A stretch of 64,000 nt of DNA from Leisingera sp. ANG-Vp. GTDB taxonomy: Bacteria; Pseudomonadota; Alphaproteobacteria; Rhodobacterales; Rhodobacteraceae. Made by a program: the position numbers and the translations under genes. The DNA is taken from NCBI RefSeq assembly GCF_000813725.1, contig NZ_JWLD01000009.1, forward strand, positions 2,757 through 66,756, read 5' to 3'. The notes under the pieces were generated by a model, which searched no databases, was not told the origin of the DNA, and saw nothing but the letters and a program-made list of their open reading frames with translations. Every line of letters begins with the position of its first letter. Positions within the stretch are counted from its first letter, which is position 1. Of this stretch, positions 9,218-18,371 are shown piece after piece.

Positions 9218-10438
9218 TTACGCCTTGGCCCCGACGATGTTGTGCTCGGGGCCATAGGGGAAGCCGGTGATATTTTCGGCGCCGTCTTCACCAACGATCA
9301 GAATGTCATGCTCGCGGTAGCCGCCCGCGCCGGGCGTGCCTTCGGGCAGCATCACCATCGGCTCCATCGACACCACCATTCCGGGCTTCAGCTCGGTATC
9401 GATATCCTCGCGCAGCTCGACCCCGGCCTCGCGACCGTAGTAGTGGCTCAGGACGCCAAAGCTGTGGCCGTAGCCGAAGGAGCGGTACTTCAGCAGGTCC
9501 CACTCGCGGTACATCTCATTGAGCTCCAATGCGATGTCCTTGCATTTCGCTCCGGGCTTGATCAGCTCCAGCCCGCGTTCATGCACGGCAACGTTCTTTT
9601 GCCAGATGTCGAGGCTGGCGTCGTCCACGTGATCGCAGAACAGCGTCCGCTCCAGCGCAGTGTAGTAGCCGAAGATCATCGGGAAGGTGTTCAGGCTGAG
9701 GATATCGCCGGATTGAACGATGCGGTTAGTGACCGGGTTGTGCGCGCCGTCGGTGTTGATGCCGGACTGGAACCAGGTCCAGGTGTCCATCAGCTCGACA
9801 AAGGGGAATGAGGCAGCGATTTCGCGGATCATTGCATTGGTGCCGGCAATGGCCACCTCATGCTCGGCCACCCCTGCCTGCACTGCACCCGCAACGGCAG
9901 CGCCGCCAACGTCGCAGATGCGCGCGCCTTCGCGGATCAGTTTCAGCTCCTCGGTTGATTTGATGGTGCGCATCCACATCGACGGACCCGAGACATCAAC
10001 TAACTCGACACCGGGCAGGGCATCCTGCAGCGCCTGGCGGTAGTCCAGCGACACATGGTCGAACTCAATCCCGACCCGCTTGGCGCCCTTTGTCAGGTCC
10101 TGCACAGCGCGGTAGAAGTTGTCCCGGCGCCAGTCGGTATAGGTGATGTTATTGCCAAAGCTGCGGCGCCAAGGCTGGCCGCCGTCAATGCCCGCCGAAA
10201 TCGTGGTGGCGTTCTTCTGATCGATGACCATGCCGTATTTGCGGCCGAAATAGCAGTACAGCCAGCCGGAGTAGTAGTTGATGCAGTGATAGGAGGTGAA
10301 CAGCGCCGCATCGACGTTCTGCTTCGCCATCCAGGCGCGCAGCTCATCCTGGCGGCGCTTCATTTCCTGGTCGGAGAACGGCGAATAATCCTTGTCGCCG
10401 TTGTGCCATTCCATGACGTGGAGCATATCTTCAGACAT
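9218..10438 (-). CDS. Creatinase (creatine amidinohydrolase)
   Basis: 406 residues, hydrolysing creatine to sarcosine and urea in the cytoplasm. It has the two-domain M24 pita-bread fold and reads along its length like the Pseudomonas enzyme, including SYHCINYYSG, NIDGGQPWRR-type and DTWTWFQSGINTDGAHNP blocks. The catalytic set of creatinase is present: His233, Glu263, His325, Arg336 and Glu359, one higher than the Pseudomonas putida numbering as I recall it. These set it apart from metal-dependent M24 peptidases. It lies between a LysR gene and the GlxA-type regulator. No sarcosine oxidase or urease is in the window. Confidence 0.93.
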   Translation of the reverse strand: MSEDMLHVMEWHNGDKDYSPFSDQEMKRRQDELRAWMAKQNVDAALFTSYHCINYYSGWLYCYFGRKYGMVIDQKNATTISAGIDGGQPWRRSFGNNITYTDWRRDNFYRAVQDLTKGAKRVGIEFDHVSLDYRQALQDALPGVELVDVSGPSMWMRTIKSTEELKLIREGARICDVGGAAVAGAVQAGVAEHEVAIAGTNAMIREIAASFPFVELMDTWTWFQSGINTDGAHNPVTNRIVQSGDILSLNTFPMIFGYYTALERTLFCDHVDDASLDIWQKNVAVHERGLELIKPGAKCKDIALELNEMYREWDLLKYRSFGYGHSFGVLSHYYGREAGVELREDIDTELKPGMVVSMEPMVMLPEGTPGAGGYREHDILIVGEDGAENITGFPYGPEHNIVGAKA

Positions 10439-10537
10439 GTTTGATCCTTTCTTCGGGGCCTGCCTTTGTCGGTAGCACCGGAGAAGGATGTCAAAAAATT
10501 AATAGATATGATCCATCCATAAGGATTGGAAATACCC

Positions 10538-11434
10538 CTACCCGGACGCGGGTTTAATCGTCTTGCGGAAACCGCCCACGCCTTCGGCAATCTGCTCGAT
10601 TAGTTTCAGCGCTGCGTCGCCCTGGCGCACATGCTTGTAGAACAGCCCGACGTGTATCCGCGCCAGCTCAGGGAAACCGATATCCGGTGTCAGGATGCGC
10701 ATGCCCGGCAGCAAGGTCTTGGTTGTCAGGGCTGAAATGCCCCAGCCGCTGGCTACCGCGTTCTGCAGCGCTGAGATGCCCGGGCTTTCAAAAGCAATCC
10801 GCCATTTGCGCCCCTCACCGTTCAGTGACTCGATCACCCGGTCGCGGTAGACGCAGCCCTCCGGGTGCAGCACCAGCGGCAGCGGCTCATCCGGATTGAA
10901 ATGGAAGTCTTTGGCACAGACCCATTTGGGGCGCTCAGACCAATAGTGCGAGACATATGGCGCGGGCATTGAATCGGTGATGGCGATGGTCATGTCCAGC
11001 TCATCAGCATGCAGCCTGCTGAGCAGATCCCGGCTCCAGTGGCACCGGATGTCCAGTGTGACTGCCGGGTTGGCTTTGACAAAGTCCGAGATGATGGTCT
11101 GGAAGAACTCGGTGGCATAGTCGATTGGCAGGCCGACCCGCAGCACGCCCTGAATACTGGAGCGCGACAGGCGCGCAACCGCGCTGTCGTTCAGCCGCAG
11201 GATCTCGCGCGCGTATCCGATCAGCGCGTGGCCATCCTCGGTCAGCGTCAGCTCCTTGCCCTGATGCACAATCAGCTTGCAGCCGCTGAGTTCTTCCAAG
11301 CGGCGGATCTGCAGGGAAATCGCGGGCTGCGTCCGGCCAAGCGCCTGTCCGGTCTCGGTATAATTGCCAAGGTCAACCGCTGTCACAAAGGTGCGCAGCA
11401 GGTCGGTCTGCAGGTTGGTGAACTTTCTAGACAT
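10538..11434 (-). CDS. LysR-family regulator, divergent from creatininase
   Basis: 298 residues: N-terminal winged helix-turn-helix (about 8-65; GRTQPAISLQIRRLEEL) and a LysR substrate domain (about 95-290). It starts 99 bases from the oppositely oriented creatininase gene, the standard layout for a LysR protein controlling its divergent neighbour, and the AT-rich spacer is a good operator location. Creatinase follows 99 bases downstream on the same strand. Control of creatinine uptake and hydrolysis is inferred. Confidence 0.88.
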   Translation of the reverse strand: MSRKFTNLQTDLLRTFVTAVDLGNYTETGQALGRTQPAISLQIRRLEELSGCKLIVHQGKELTLTEDGHALIGYAREILRLNDSAVARLSRSSIQGVLRVGLPIDYATEFFQTIISDFVKANPAVTLDIRCHWSRDLLSRLHADELDMTIAITDSMPAPYVSHYWSERPKWVCAKDFHFNPDEPLPLVLHPEGCVYRDRVIESLNGEGRKWRIAFESPGISALQNAVASGWGISALTTKTLLPGMRILTPDIGFPELARIHVGLFYKHVRQGDAALKLIEQIAEGVGGFRKTIKPASG

Positions 11435-11533
11435 TTACAATTCTTATTCTTGCATTGTTACTATCAATTTCTCACATGGAAGATCCGGAGTCAAAGTAAA
11501 GCAAGCCTTAACTTTCCCGGATTGAGCTTTCCC

Positions 11534-12349
11534 ATGAAGAACAACTCTGTATTTGCCGTTGAGCGGACCTGGCCGCAGTACAAGTCGCTTGTTGAAGACG
11601 GTCAAACCCCCATTCTGATCCCCGTCGGCTCCATGGAGCAGCACGGGCATCACATGGCGATGAATGTCGATGTGCTGCTGCCTAACGAGTTTGCCCGCCG
11701 GATCGCGGAGCAGATCGGCGGTCTTGTCGCGCCGCCTTTTATGTACGGCTACAAGTCGCATCAGAAGTCCGGCGGCGGCAATTTCTTTTCCGGCACCACC
11801 AGCCTGGACGGCGGCACTCTGGTCAGCGCCTTGAAAGACCTGATCAAGGAGTTCGTGCGCCACGGCAACCGCAACTTCTGCCTGGTGAACGGCCACTTTG
11901 AGAATTCCTGGTTCATTTCCGAAGGCATTGATCTGGCCCTCAGAGAGCTGAAGTGGGACGGCATCACCGGTGTGAAAGCGGTTGTCCTGTCGTACTGGGA
12001 TTTCGTTGACGAAGACACGCTCGCCGCTCTCTACCCAAATGGTTTCCCGGGTTGGGAAATGGAGCACGCGGGGGTGATGGAAACCTCGCTGATGCTCAAG
12101 CTGCACCCGGAACTGGTGAAGCTGGAGGATGCAATCGATCACGCGCCGCCCGCCTTTCCGCCCTATGACGTCTACCCGCCGCACCAGGACTGGACCCCGG
12201 CCACCGGCACGCTGTCGTCGCCGGTAGAGGCCACGGCCGAAAAGGGCGAACTGCTGCTGAGTGTCTGCACCAAGAGGATCGTCACGGCGCTCAAGAAGGA
12301 ATTCGCAGACCGCTCTGCAGTAAGCGCGGCGGCAACAGCTGCGCAATAG
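11534..12349 (+). CDS. Creatininase (creatinine amidohydrolase)
   Basis: 271 residues, interconverting creatinine and creatine. The metal ligands known from the Pseudomonas putida enzyme are all present: Glu35 and His37 in SMEQHGHH, Asp46 in MNVDVLLP, and His121/Glu123 in NGHFEN. Tryptophans in SYWDF and GWEMEH near the active site also match. The start was placed by alignment to MSKSVFVGELTW of that protein; the Shine-Dalgarno there is weak. It heads a plus-strand operon with an ABC importer and, with creatinase across the divergent promoter, gives a creatinine-to-sarcosine route. Confidence 0.93.
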   Translation: MKNNSVFAVERTWPQYKSLVEDGQTPILIPVGSMEQHGHHMAMNVDVLLPNEFARRIAEQIGGLVAPPFMYGYKSHQKSGGGNFFSGTTSLDGGTLVSALKDLIKEFVRHGNRNFCLVNGHFENSWFISEGIDLALRELKWDGITGVKAVVLSYWDFVDEDTLAALYPNGFPGWEMEHAGVMETSLMLKLHPELVKLEDAIDHAPPAFPPYDVYPPHQDWTPATGTLSSPVEATAEKGELLLSVCTKRIVTALKKEFADRSAVSAAATAAQ

Positions 12350-12368
12350 AACCAGCAAGGAGACTGAC

Positions 12369-13487
12369 ATGCTTAGGAAATCCACCCACCCCAGCCGGCG
12401 CGCGCTGCTAAAAATGTCGGCAGGCGCCGCCCTGGCCACCCCGTTCCTGTCGATCCGGGCCGCGGCGCAAACCGTGAACCTGTCGATGCTGGCCTGGTAC
12501 GGCCACGCCGAACCGGATGTGGTCGGAGAGTTTGAAGAACTGCACAATGTGAAGTTCACCCCCAAGTACTACACCGGGGGCGACAATATGCTGGGGCTGA
12601 TCGCCCAGTCGCCGCCGGGCACCTATGACGTGATCCTCTCCGACGCTGAGTATGTGCAGCAGCTGAATGCCGCAGGCTACATCGAGGAACTGGACCCGAA
12701 CGACTATGCGTTTGACGATTTCTTCCCGGAATTCCAGCAGTTCCCGGGCCACTGGCAGGACGGCAAGCTTTTCTCGGTGATCACCCGGTTCGGTTTCCTT
12801 GGCATTTCCTACAATGCCGGCGTGCTGAGCGAGGCGGATGCCGCCAGCTACAATATCTTCAGCGACAGCCGCCTGACCGGCAAGCTGGGGCATTTCGACT
12901 GGCACTTGCCGAACCTTGGCCAGGTGAGCCTGCTGAACGGCAACGCAGATCCCTTCAATCTGAGCGATGCCGCCTGGCAGCAGGTGCAGGACAGCACCAT
13001 GGCGCTGCGCGGCCAGGTGGGCGGGTTCTTTGACTATGGCGGCACTTTCTCTTCCTTGAAGAACGGCCAGATGACGGCCTTTGCCGGCATCGGCGACTGG
13101 ATCACCGGCGTGCTGGAGAAGAACGGCGCAAATGTGCGCACCGCTATTCCTGAGGAAGGCGGTCTGCAATGGACCGAGAGCTTCTCGATCGGCAAGGGCT
13201 CGCGCAACCAGGAGATGGCGCGCAAGTGGATCCAGTACATCACCTCGCCTGAAGGGCAGGCGAAATCAGCGGATATGGCGGCCTACCCGGCAATGATCCC
13301 CAACAAGAAGGGCTGGGTGGCGCTGAATGAAGCCAACCCGGGCGAAGCCAAGCGGCAGAACATGGTGCTGGGCCAGAATAACGCCATCGACCTGATCCGC
13401 GACGGCCGCATCAAGTACCGCCAGCTGCCCGGACAGCAGAGCCTGGAGGATTGGAACGACTTCTGGTCCGACTACAAGGGCGCCTAA
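12369..13487 (+). CDS. ABC solute-binding protein, PotD-like, Tat-exported
   Basis: 372 residues. The N-terminus is a twin-arginine signal (Arg10-Arg11 in SRRALLK, then a hydrophobic stretch ending AAAQ); the mature part is a spermidine/putrescine-type periplasmic binding protein. It starts 19 bases after creatininase with a GGAG site, and permease and ATPase genes follow. Sitting directly behind creatininase, it may bind creatinine or a related guanidine; the sequence alone supports only a cationic or polyamine-like ligand class. Confidence 0.88.
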   Translation: MLRKSTHPSRRALLKMSAGAALATPFLSIRAAAQTVNLSMLAWYGHAEPDVVGEFEELHNVKFTPKYYTGGDNMLGLIAQSPPGTYDVILSDAEYVQQLNAAGYIEELDPNDYAFDDFFPEFQQFPGHWQDGKLFSVITRFGFLGISYNAGVLSEADAASYNIFSDSRLTGKLGHFDWHLPNLGQVSLLNGNADPFNLSDAAWQQVQDSTMALRGQVGGFFDYGGTFSSLKNGQMTAFAGIGDWITGVLEKNGANVRTAIPEEGGLQWTESFSIGKGSRNQEMARKWIQYITSPEGQAKSADMAAYPAMIPNKKGWVALNEANPGEAKRQNMVLGQNNAIDLIRDGRIKYRQLPGQQSLEDWNDFWSDYKGA

Positions 13488-13570
13488 TCTCTCCCCCGCT
13501 CCGGAAGCCTCTCTTCCCCGGCTTCCGGCGCCTTACTGAAGGCCAGCTGCCGCCCGGCGCTGGAAAACCG

Positions 13571-14416
13571 ATGAATACACGGCCATCTCTGTTTTCTCTG
13601 ACCTTTTCACTGCCGCTTCTGATCTGGCAGCTGGCCTTCTTTTTGTTCCCGCTGGCCTTTCTCGTGGCGCTCAGCTTCTGGACGGTGCGGAACTTTCAGA
13701 TGCAGCCGGACTTCGACACCGTGAACTGGATCAAGATCTATTCCCGCGGTGTTTTCTGGGATGCCTATTTCCGGACCCTGCTGATGGCCTCGGCCAGTGC
13801 GGTGCTGATCAGCCTGTTGGCGTTTCCGGCCTCTTATGCGATCTCGTTCAAGCTGCGGGACAGTGTCAAACGCTGGATGATCTTCATCCTGATCATCCCT
13901 TTCTTCACCAGTTACCTGGTCCGGGTCTATTCGCTGCAGGTCTTCCTGTCCGATGCTGGCATTCTGAATGCTTTCCTGGGCTATCTGGGCCTTGGCCCCT
14001 ACCCGATGCTCAACAACACATTCGGCACGCTTGCGGGCTATGCCACATTGTGCCTGCCGCTGGTGATCCTGCTGCAGGTGTTCAGCCTCAACTTCGTGAA
14101 CCGTGACCTGGTCGAGGCTGCCCATAACATGCGCTGCGGACGGCTGCAGACAGTTCTGGAAGTCATTATCCCCTCGGCCAAGGCAGGGCTGGTGATTGCC
14201 GCGCTCTTTGCCTTCATCCTCAGCTTTGGCGACTTCGTCAGCCCGCTCTATCTGGGCGGAGGCAACCCGCCGACCCTGTCAATCATGATCACAGATATCA
14301 CCAAATCCGGACAGCAATGGCCGCGTGCGGCAGTGGTGGCACTGACAATGATCGCCACTTTGCTGACCGTTGCCTTCGCCGCCATCAAATTTGCTTACAG
14401 GGAGGCAGGAAAATGA
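13571..14416 (+). CDS. ABC transporter permease, PotB-like
   Basis: 281-residue inner-membrane permease with about six helices and the cytoplasmic EAA loop (DLVEAAHNMRCGRLQTVLEV) that docks on the ATPase. It pairs with the PotC-like permease whose ATG overlaps its stop. The start at 13571 is the first methionine before the first transmembrane helix; only a weak ribosome-binding site is visible. An upstream in-frame reading overlaps the binding-protein gene and was not used. Confidence 0.88.
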   Translation: MNTRPSLFSLTFSLPLLIWQLAFFLFPLAFLVALSFWTVRNFQMQPDFDTVNWIKIYSRGVFWDAYFRTLLMASASAVLISLLAFPASYAISFKLRDSVKRWMIFILIIPFFTSYLVRVYSLQVFLSDAGILNAFLGYLGLGPYPMLNNTFGTLAGYATLCLPLVILLQVFSLNFVNRDLVEAAHNMRCGRLQTVLEVIIPSAKAGLVIAALFAFILSFGDFVSPLYLGGGNPPTLSIMITDITKSGQQWPRAAVVALTMIATLLTVAFAAIKFAYREAGK

Positions 14417-15213
14417 CCGGCAACCGCAATCCCCTCATCGACGGCCTGCTCAAACTGCATATCGCGCTGTGCCTCATCTTCATCTTCGCCCCCATTGCAG
14501 GCAGCTTCGTGTTCTCACTGAACTCCGACCGCTTCCCCTCGCTGCCGCTGGGCTCCTTCTCAACCGAATGGTACCGGCTGATTTGGGAGGACCCGCTGGT
14601 CTGGGCCGGTTTCTTCAACACCCTGCTGGTCGGCGCCTGTGTTGCAGCAATCGCCACACTGCTGGGATTTGGCGGCGCCTATACCGACTTCCGCTACAAG
14701 TTCTTTGGCAAGACTGCCTATCTGGCCCTGGCCCTGCTGCCGCCGACCATCCCGGTGGTGATCATGGGGCTGGCGATGCTTGCCTTCCTCTCCCGCGTCA
14801 GCCTGTCGGGCAATGTGGTCTCGGTGATCATCGCCCACGGCGTGATGTGCAGCCCCTTTGCCATGGCCATTATCCGCCTGCGGCTGTCGCAGATGGATCC
14901 CGATCTGGAAGCGGCAGCCTGGAACCTGGGCGGCAATGAATGGGTGACGATGCGCCATGTGATCATCCCCTTCACCAAGCCCGCGATCTATGCCGCGCTG
15001 TTCATCACCATGGCGGTCTCTTTCGACGAGTTTGCAGTGGCCTGGTTTGTTTCCGGCCTGAACGAAACGCTGCCGGTCAAGGTGCTGGGCTTCCTCCAGG
15101 GCCAGGTCAGCCCGCGGATCAATGCCATCGGCTCGCTCGCCTTTGTCAGTTCGATCTCCTTCATCGTGATTGCCCAGCTCCTGATGCGCAATCCGGACAC
15201 CAAGACCCCTTAA
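14413..15213 (+). CDS. ABC transporter permease, PotC-like
   Basis: 266 residues, about six helices, EAA loop DLEAAAWNLGGNEWVTMRHV. The ATG at 14413 is inside the previous stop (ATGA) and has GGAGG twelve bases upstream. Second membrane subunit of the putative creatinine/polyamine-type importer. Confidence 0.9.
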   Translation: MTGNRNPLIDGLLKLHIALCLIFIFAPIAGSFVFSLNSDRFPSLPLGSFSTEWYRLIWEDPLVWAGFFNTLLVGACVAAIATLLGFGGAYTDFRYKFFGKTAYLALALLPPTIPVVIMGLAMLAFLSRVSLSGNVVSVIIAHGVMCSPFAMAIIRLRLSQMDPDLEAAAWNLGGNEWVTMRHVIIPFTKPAIYAALFITMAVSFDEFAVAWFVSGLNETLPVKVLGFLQGQVSPRINAIGSLAFVSSISFIVIAQLLMRNPDTKTP

Positions 15214-15229
15214 CAGACAGGACAGAGCC

Positions 15230-16324
15230 ATGCTGGACACCCCAATCGTGCATTTCGACAATGTTGTGAAAAGGTTCGGCAGCTTCACCGCTGTTGAAAA
15301 GGCCGACTTCCAGATCGCCCGCGGCGAGTTCCTGGCGATCATGGGCTCTTCGGGATGCGGCAAGACCACCACCTTAAGGATGCTGGCCGGGCTGGAGGAT
15401 CCGACCGAAGGCAGTATTCTGCTCGATGGCGAGCAGATCAACGGCAAGCCGACCTGGGAGCGGGACACGCCGATGGTCTGGCAGAGCCTGGCGCTGTTCC
15501 CTTTCCTCACAGTGCAGGAAAACGTCGAATTCAGCCTGAAAATGCGCAAGGTGCCCAAAGCCGAGCGGCGAGAGCGTGCCCGCAAATGGCTGGACCGGCT
15601 GGATATTCTGGAGTTTGCCGACCGCAACATCTCGCAGCTGTCCGGCGGCCAGCGCCAGCGGGTGGCCCTGGCCCGTTCCTTGGTGACCGAGCCCAAGATC
15701 CTGCTGCTGGACGAACCGCTTTCCGCACTTGATGCCCATCTGAAAGTACGCATGCAGTCAGTGCTGTCCAGCCTGCAAAAAGATCTGGGCATCACCTTTG
15801 TCTATGTGACCCACTCGATGTCCGAGGCATTTTCCATGGCCGACCGGGTGGTCATCATGAGCCGCGGCAAGATTGAACAGATCGGCACACCCGAGGAAAT
15901 CTACCGCGAGCCCCACAACCGCTTTGTTGCGGACTTCCTGGGGTCCTCAAATGTGTTTTCCGGCCGCCTCGCGTCCGACGGCAGCAGCGTTTGGACCGTT
16001 AAGGCCGAACACGCCGCCTTCACGGTGAAAGCCCCGGCAGAGCTGCAAAGGGCACCAGGCGCCAATGTTGCCTTTGCCGTAAGCTCCGAGAACATGTCAT
16101 TGGCCCCTGCCGGAGCGTCCTGTACCGGAAACTGTGTTGAAGCCGTGGTCGTCGGCGGAGAATTTGCCGGCGCCTCTGCCACTGTCTTTCTTGAAACAGA
16201 CCAGGGCCAAGAGCTGAAAGTGCAAAAAGGGCATGACGAGCTAAAGTCCGTGGACATCAGGGCTGGGCAGAAACTCCTGGTGCACTGGCTGCCGGAGCAT
16301 TGCCACGTTCTGCCGGGGGAGTAG
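15230..16324 (+). CDS. ABC transporter ATPase, PotA-like
   Basis: 364 residues. Walker A GSSGCGKTT, signature LSGGQRQR, Walker B LLLDEPLSALDA and the switch histidine in YVTHS are intact, followed by a C-terminal TOBE-type domain from about residue 240. It energises the importer formed by the three preceding genes and lies 16 bases after the second permease. Confidence 0.92.
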   Translation: MLDTPIVHFDNVVKRFGSFTAVEKADFQIARGEFLAIMGSSGCGKTTTLRMLAGLEDPTEGSILLDGEQINGKPTWERDTPMVWQSLALFPFLTVQENVEFSLKMRKVPKAERRERARKWLDRLDILEFADRNISQLSGGQRQRVALARSLVTEPKILLLDEPLSALDAHLKVRMQSVLSSLQKDLGITFVYVTHSMSEAFSMADRVVIMSRGKIEQIGTPEEIYREPHNRFVADFLGSSNVFSGRLASDGSSVWTVKAEHAAFTVKAPAELQRAPGANVAFAVSSENMSLAPAGASCTGNCVEAVVVGGEFAGASATVFLETDQGQELKVQKGHDELKSVDIRAGQKLLVHWLPEHCHVLPGE

Positions 16325-16669
16325 CGTTTCTGCAGTGGCTGGCTCCTCGCTTTCAGCCATCTGAAAATGCCAGAATAGGAGAGAAACCGGCTTCGCCCGC
16401 GGCCAGAAGCTGATTTTGGCCCCCGGTCCGGCTTCTGCGGCTTTGCAGGCAGACTTTGACCTTGCGGCAGACACCTCTGTTTTCACCGCAACATCAAAAG
16501 ATTTTCTGATACTCATGCCCGCAGCTTGTCAGAACTTGATAAGCTCGTGTCCGCAAGAAGAACATTCGCCGCGAGGGAAGGCGCAGCCGGTCAGGCGCGG
16601 CGGCCTACCTCGGCAGTCAATGACGCCTCCTGCGGCAACCTGGACAGTACAAACAATCGAGTCCTAAGC
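16325..16669. other. 345-base gap between ATPase and thioesterase genes
   Basis: No gene with a ribosome-binding site or family resemblance was found. A short open frame continues upstream of the thioesterase start but carries no recognisable protein. No strong terminator hairpin was seen. Confidence 0.35.
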
Positions 16670-17155
16670 ATGGCAACAGAAGAACAGAACATCCGGCAGG
16701 CACGCCCTCTTCCGCTTAACGCAAGCGACCTGCCGGAAGGCCTTTGGTCCCAGCCCCATGTGTTCCGGCACGGCCAATGCGATCCGGCTGGCATCGTCTA
16801 TACTCCAAAGTTCTTTGACGTCTTCAATCAGGTGATCGAAGCCTGGTTCTGCGAGTGCCTGAATATCGACTACTACGACATCATCGGCCCGCGCCGCACA
16901 GGCCTTGGCTATGCGAATGCGGGAGCCACCTTTTTCACCCCCTGCATGATGGGAGATGAAATCGAAATCTTCGTCTCTGTCACGGCGATCGGCGGCAAGT
17001 CCTATCAATTGCAGCTGCACGCGATGAAAGACGGCCGCGAAGCCCTGCGCGGAAGTTTTACCACTGTTGCAACATGCCTGAACGAACACCGTGCGATCGG
17101 TATTCCCGAGGATATCAGGGAAGCATTGTCCGCTTATGCGGAACATTGCGGCTGA
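16670..17155 (+). CDS. Hotdog-fold acyl-CoA thioesterase
   Basis: 161 residues of the 4-hydroxybenzoyl-CoA thioesterase (YbgC-like) group: the conserved GQCDPAGIVYTPKFFDVF block near residue 35 carries the catalytic aspartate. Such enzymes hydrolyse aromatic or short-chain acyl-CoA. The start at 16670 was chosen because family similarity begins shortly after it; an earlier start at 16526 would add 48 unlike residues. It follows the creatinine operon by 345 bases and its connection to it is unclear. Confidence 0.8.
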   Translation: MATEEQNIRQARPLPLNASDLPEGLWSQPHVFRHGQCDPAGIVYTPKFFDVFNQVIEAWFCECLNIDYYDIIGPRRTGLGYANAGATFFTPCMMGDEIEIFVSVTAIGGKSYQLQLHAMKDGREALRGSFTTVATCLNEHRAIGIPEDIREALSAYAEHCG

Positions 17156-17428
17156 CCTAGCCCAAGGCCGGACCTATACCATGTTTGGAACGAAGCCACT
17201 CTGGCCGCTTGCGTCAAAAAACGAAAATGGTAACGCGGTTCGGGCTGAGAGTCGTGGATGATCACCAGTTCATACTCGGCGGCGGCTTCGCCGCTTGCCG
17301 TAAACTCAGTACTTTCAGTACTGCGGCTCAAGGCCTACCGAGAAACAGCCGTTCAAGCTGGTTCGGACGTGGGCATTGTGATCACGCAAGCCTCGAATGG
17401 CTGCATGCCCATGGCACGGTCGCGGCGT

Positions 17429-18247
17429 TTAGAAGCTGGCTGTTAAGGTAGCCGTTTGCGTGCCGTCCGCTAGGAAAATGGAATTGCGAACAAACTCGGG
17501 CACTTCGGGGTGTCCGCTCTTGTAGGCGCCGCAACGCTGCAGAGTCTCCCGCAGGTCCGGTGATTTTCCCAGAAACTCCCACACCACACGGGTGCCGTAC
17601 AGCATATGCCCGCCTTCAGGTTCGATCCCCTGGAGCAGCCCGGGAAGAAACGATGGCTCATCATAGTCCGACGCGATAAGCGCCGTGGTCCACATGCCGT
17701 TGCCTTGCCCCTGTTCGCGGCTTGTGATGAAAATCCGCTTGTGCGCCTCGAACACGAGGCCTGAGTGCTTCAGCGTCGAGGGCACAGCGAATTCATCGTC
17801 CTCATAGCGCTCCACTTCTTTTGAAAACCAGTCCTGCCCGCTGCCAAAAATGTGCCCGATACTCTTGAGCAAGTAATTCTTGGCGGGGTCCGGACTCATG
17901 TAGATGTGGTAGTAGCCGGCGTGGCGTTCCAGCAGGCCGGTATCACGGCGGTCGCGGCGGATGACCTTCTCCATATGCGTGGCCAGCGGATCCTCTGCCC
18001 GGTTCAGAACCGGCGGGCGCAGCCGCACCAGTTTGGCAAAGGCTGCATGGTCCTGCAGGATCTCGGCCTCATCCACGCCGAAAAAGTCGCAGATCCGGCG
18101 CAGCGTCGCCAGCGAAGGAGCGGTCTGGCCGGTGAGGTATTTGTTGAATTGCTGCCGGTTGATGCCGATTCGACGGCACACATCCGAAACTGAACGGCCA
18201 TAGCTGCACAGCAGCCGGAGGTTAGCGGAGAGACGGGTTTCAGACAT
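17429..18247 (-). CDS. XRE-type helix-turn-helix regulator
   Basis: 272 residues. The first 65 form a Cro/C1-type helix-turn-helix (SVSDVCRRIGINRQQFNKYL); the remaining 200 are an unassigned sensor-like domain. It is divergent from the peptide-type ABC operon by 124 bases, so it probably controls that operon and itself. Two direct TTTATGCT repeats lie just outside its start. The 273 bases beyond its stop (17156-17428) hold no supported gene. Confidence 0.82.
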   Translation of the reverse strand: MSETRLSANLRLLCSYGRSVSDVCRRIGINRQQFNKYLTGQTAPSLATLRRICDFFGVDEAEILQDHAAFAKLVRLRPPVLNRAEDPLATHMEKVIRRDRRDTGLLERHAGYYHIYMSPDPAKNYLLKSIGHIFGSGQDWFSKEVERYEDDEFAVPSTLKHSGLVFEAHKRIFITSREQGQGNGMWTTALIASDYDEPSFLPGLLQGIEPEGGHMLYGTRVVWEFLGKSPDLRETLQRCGAYKSGHPEVPEFVRNSIFLADGTQTATLTASF

Positions 18248-18250
18248 ATC

Positions 18251-18268
18251 TTTATGCTAATTTATGCT
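18251..18268. promoter_or_regulatory. Candidate XRE-regulator operator (two TTTATGCT repeats)
   Basis: TTTATGCT occurs at 18251-18258 and again at 18261-18268, one helical turn apart, in the short AT-rich gap between the regulator and the ABC operon. Same-face spacing suggests cooperative binding, probably by the neighbouring regulator. Function is inferred. Confidence 0.4.
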
Positions 18269-18371
18269 CTTTAGCTTCGTCCAGCTTAATTTCTGGGGTC
18301 TGACAGTGCGTGATTTGCGGCGCGGCTGCCCTCTAGACTGATGGAAAAGATGCCAACAGACGGAGAGGAAA

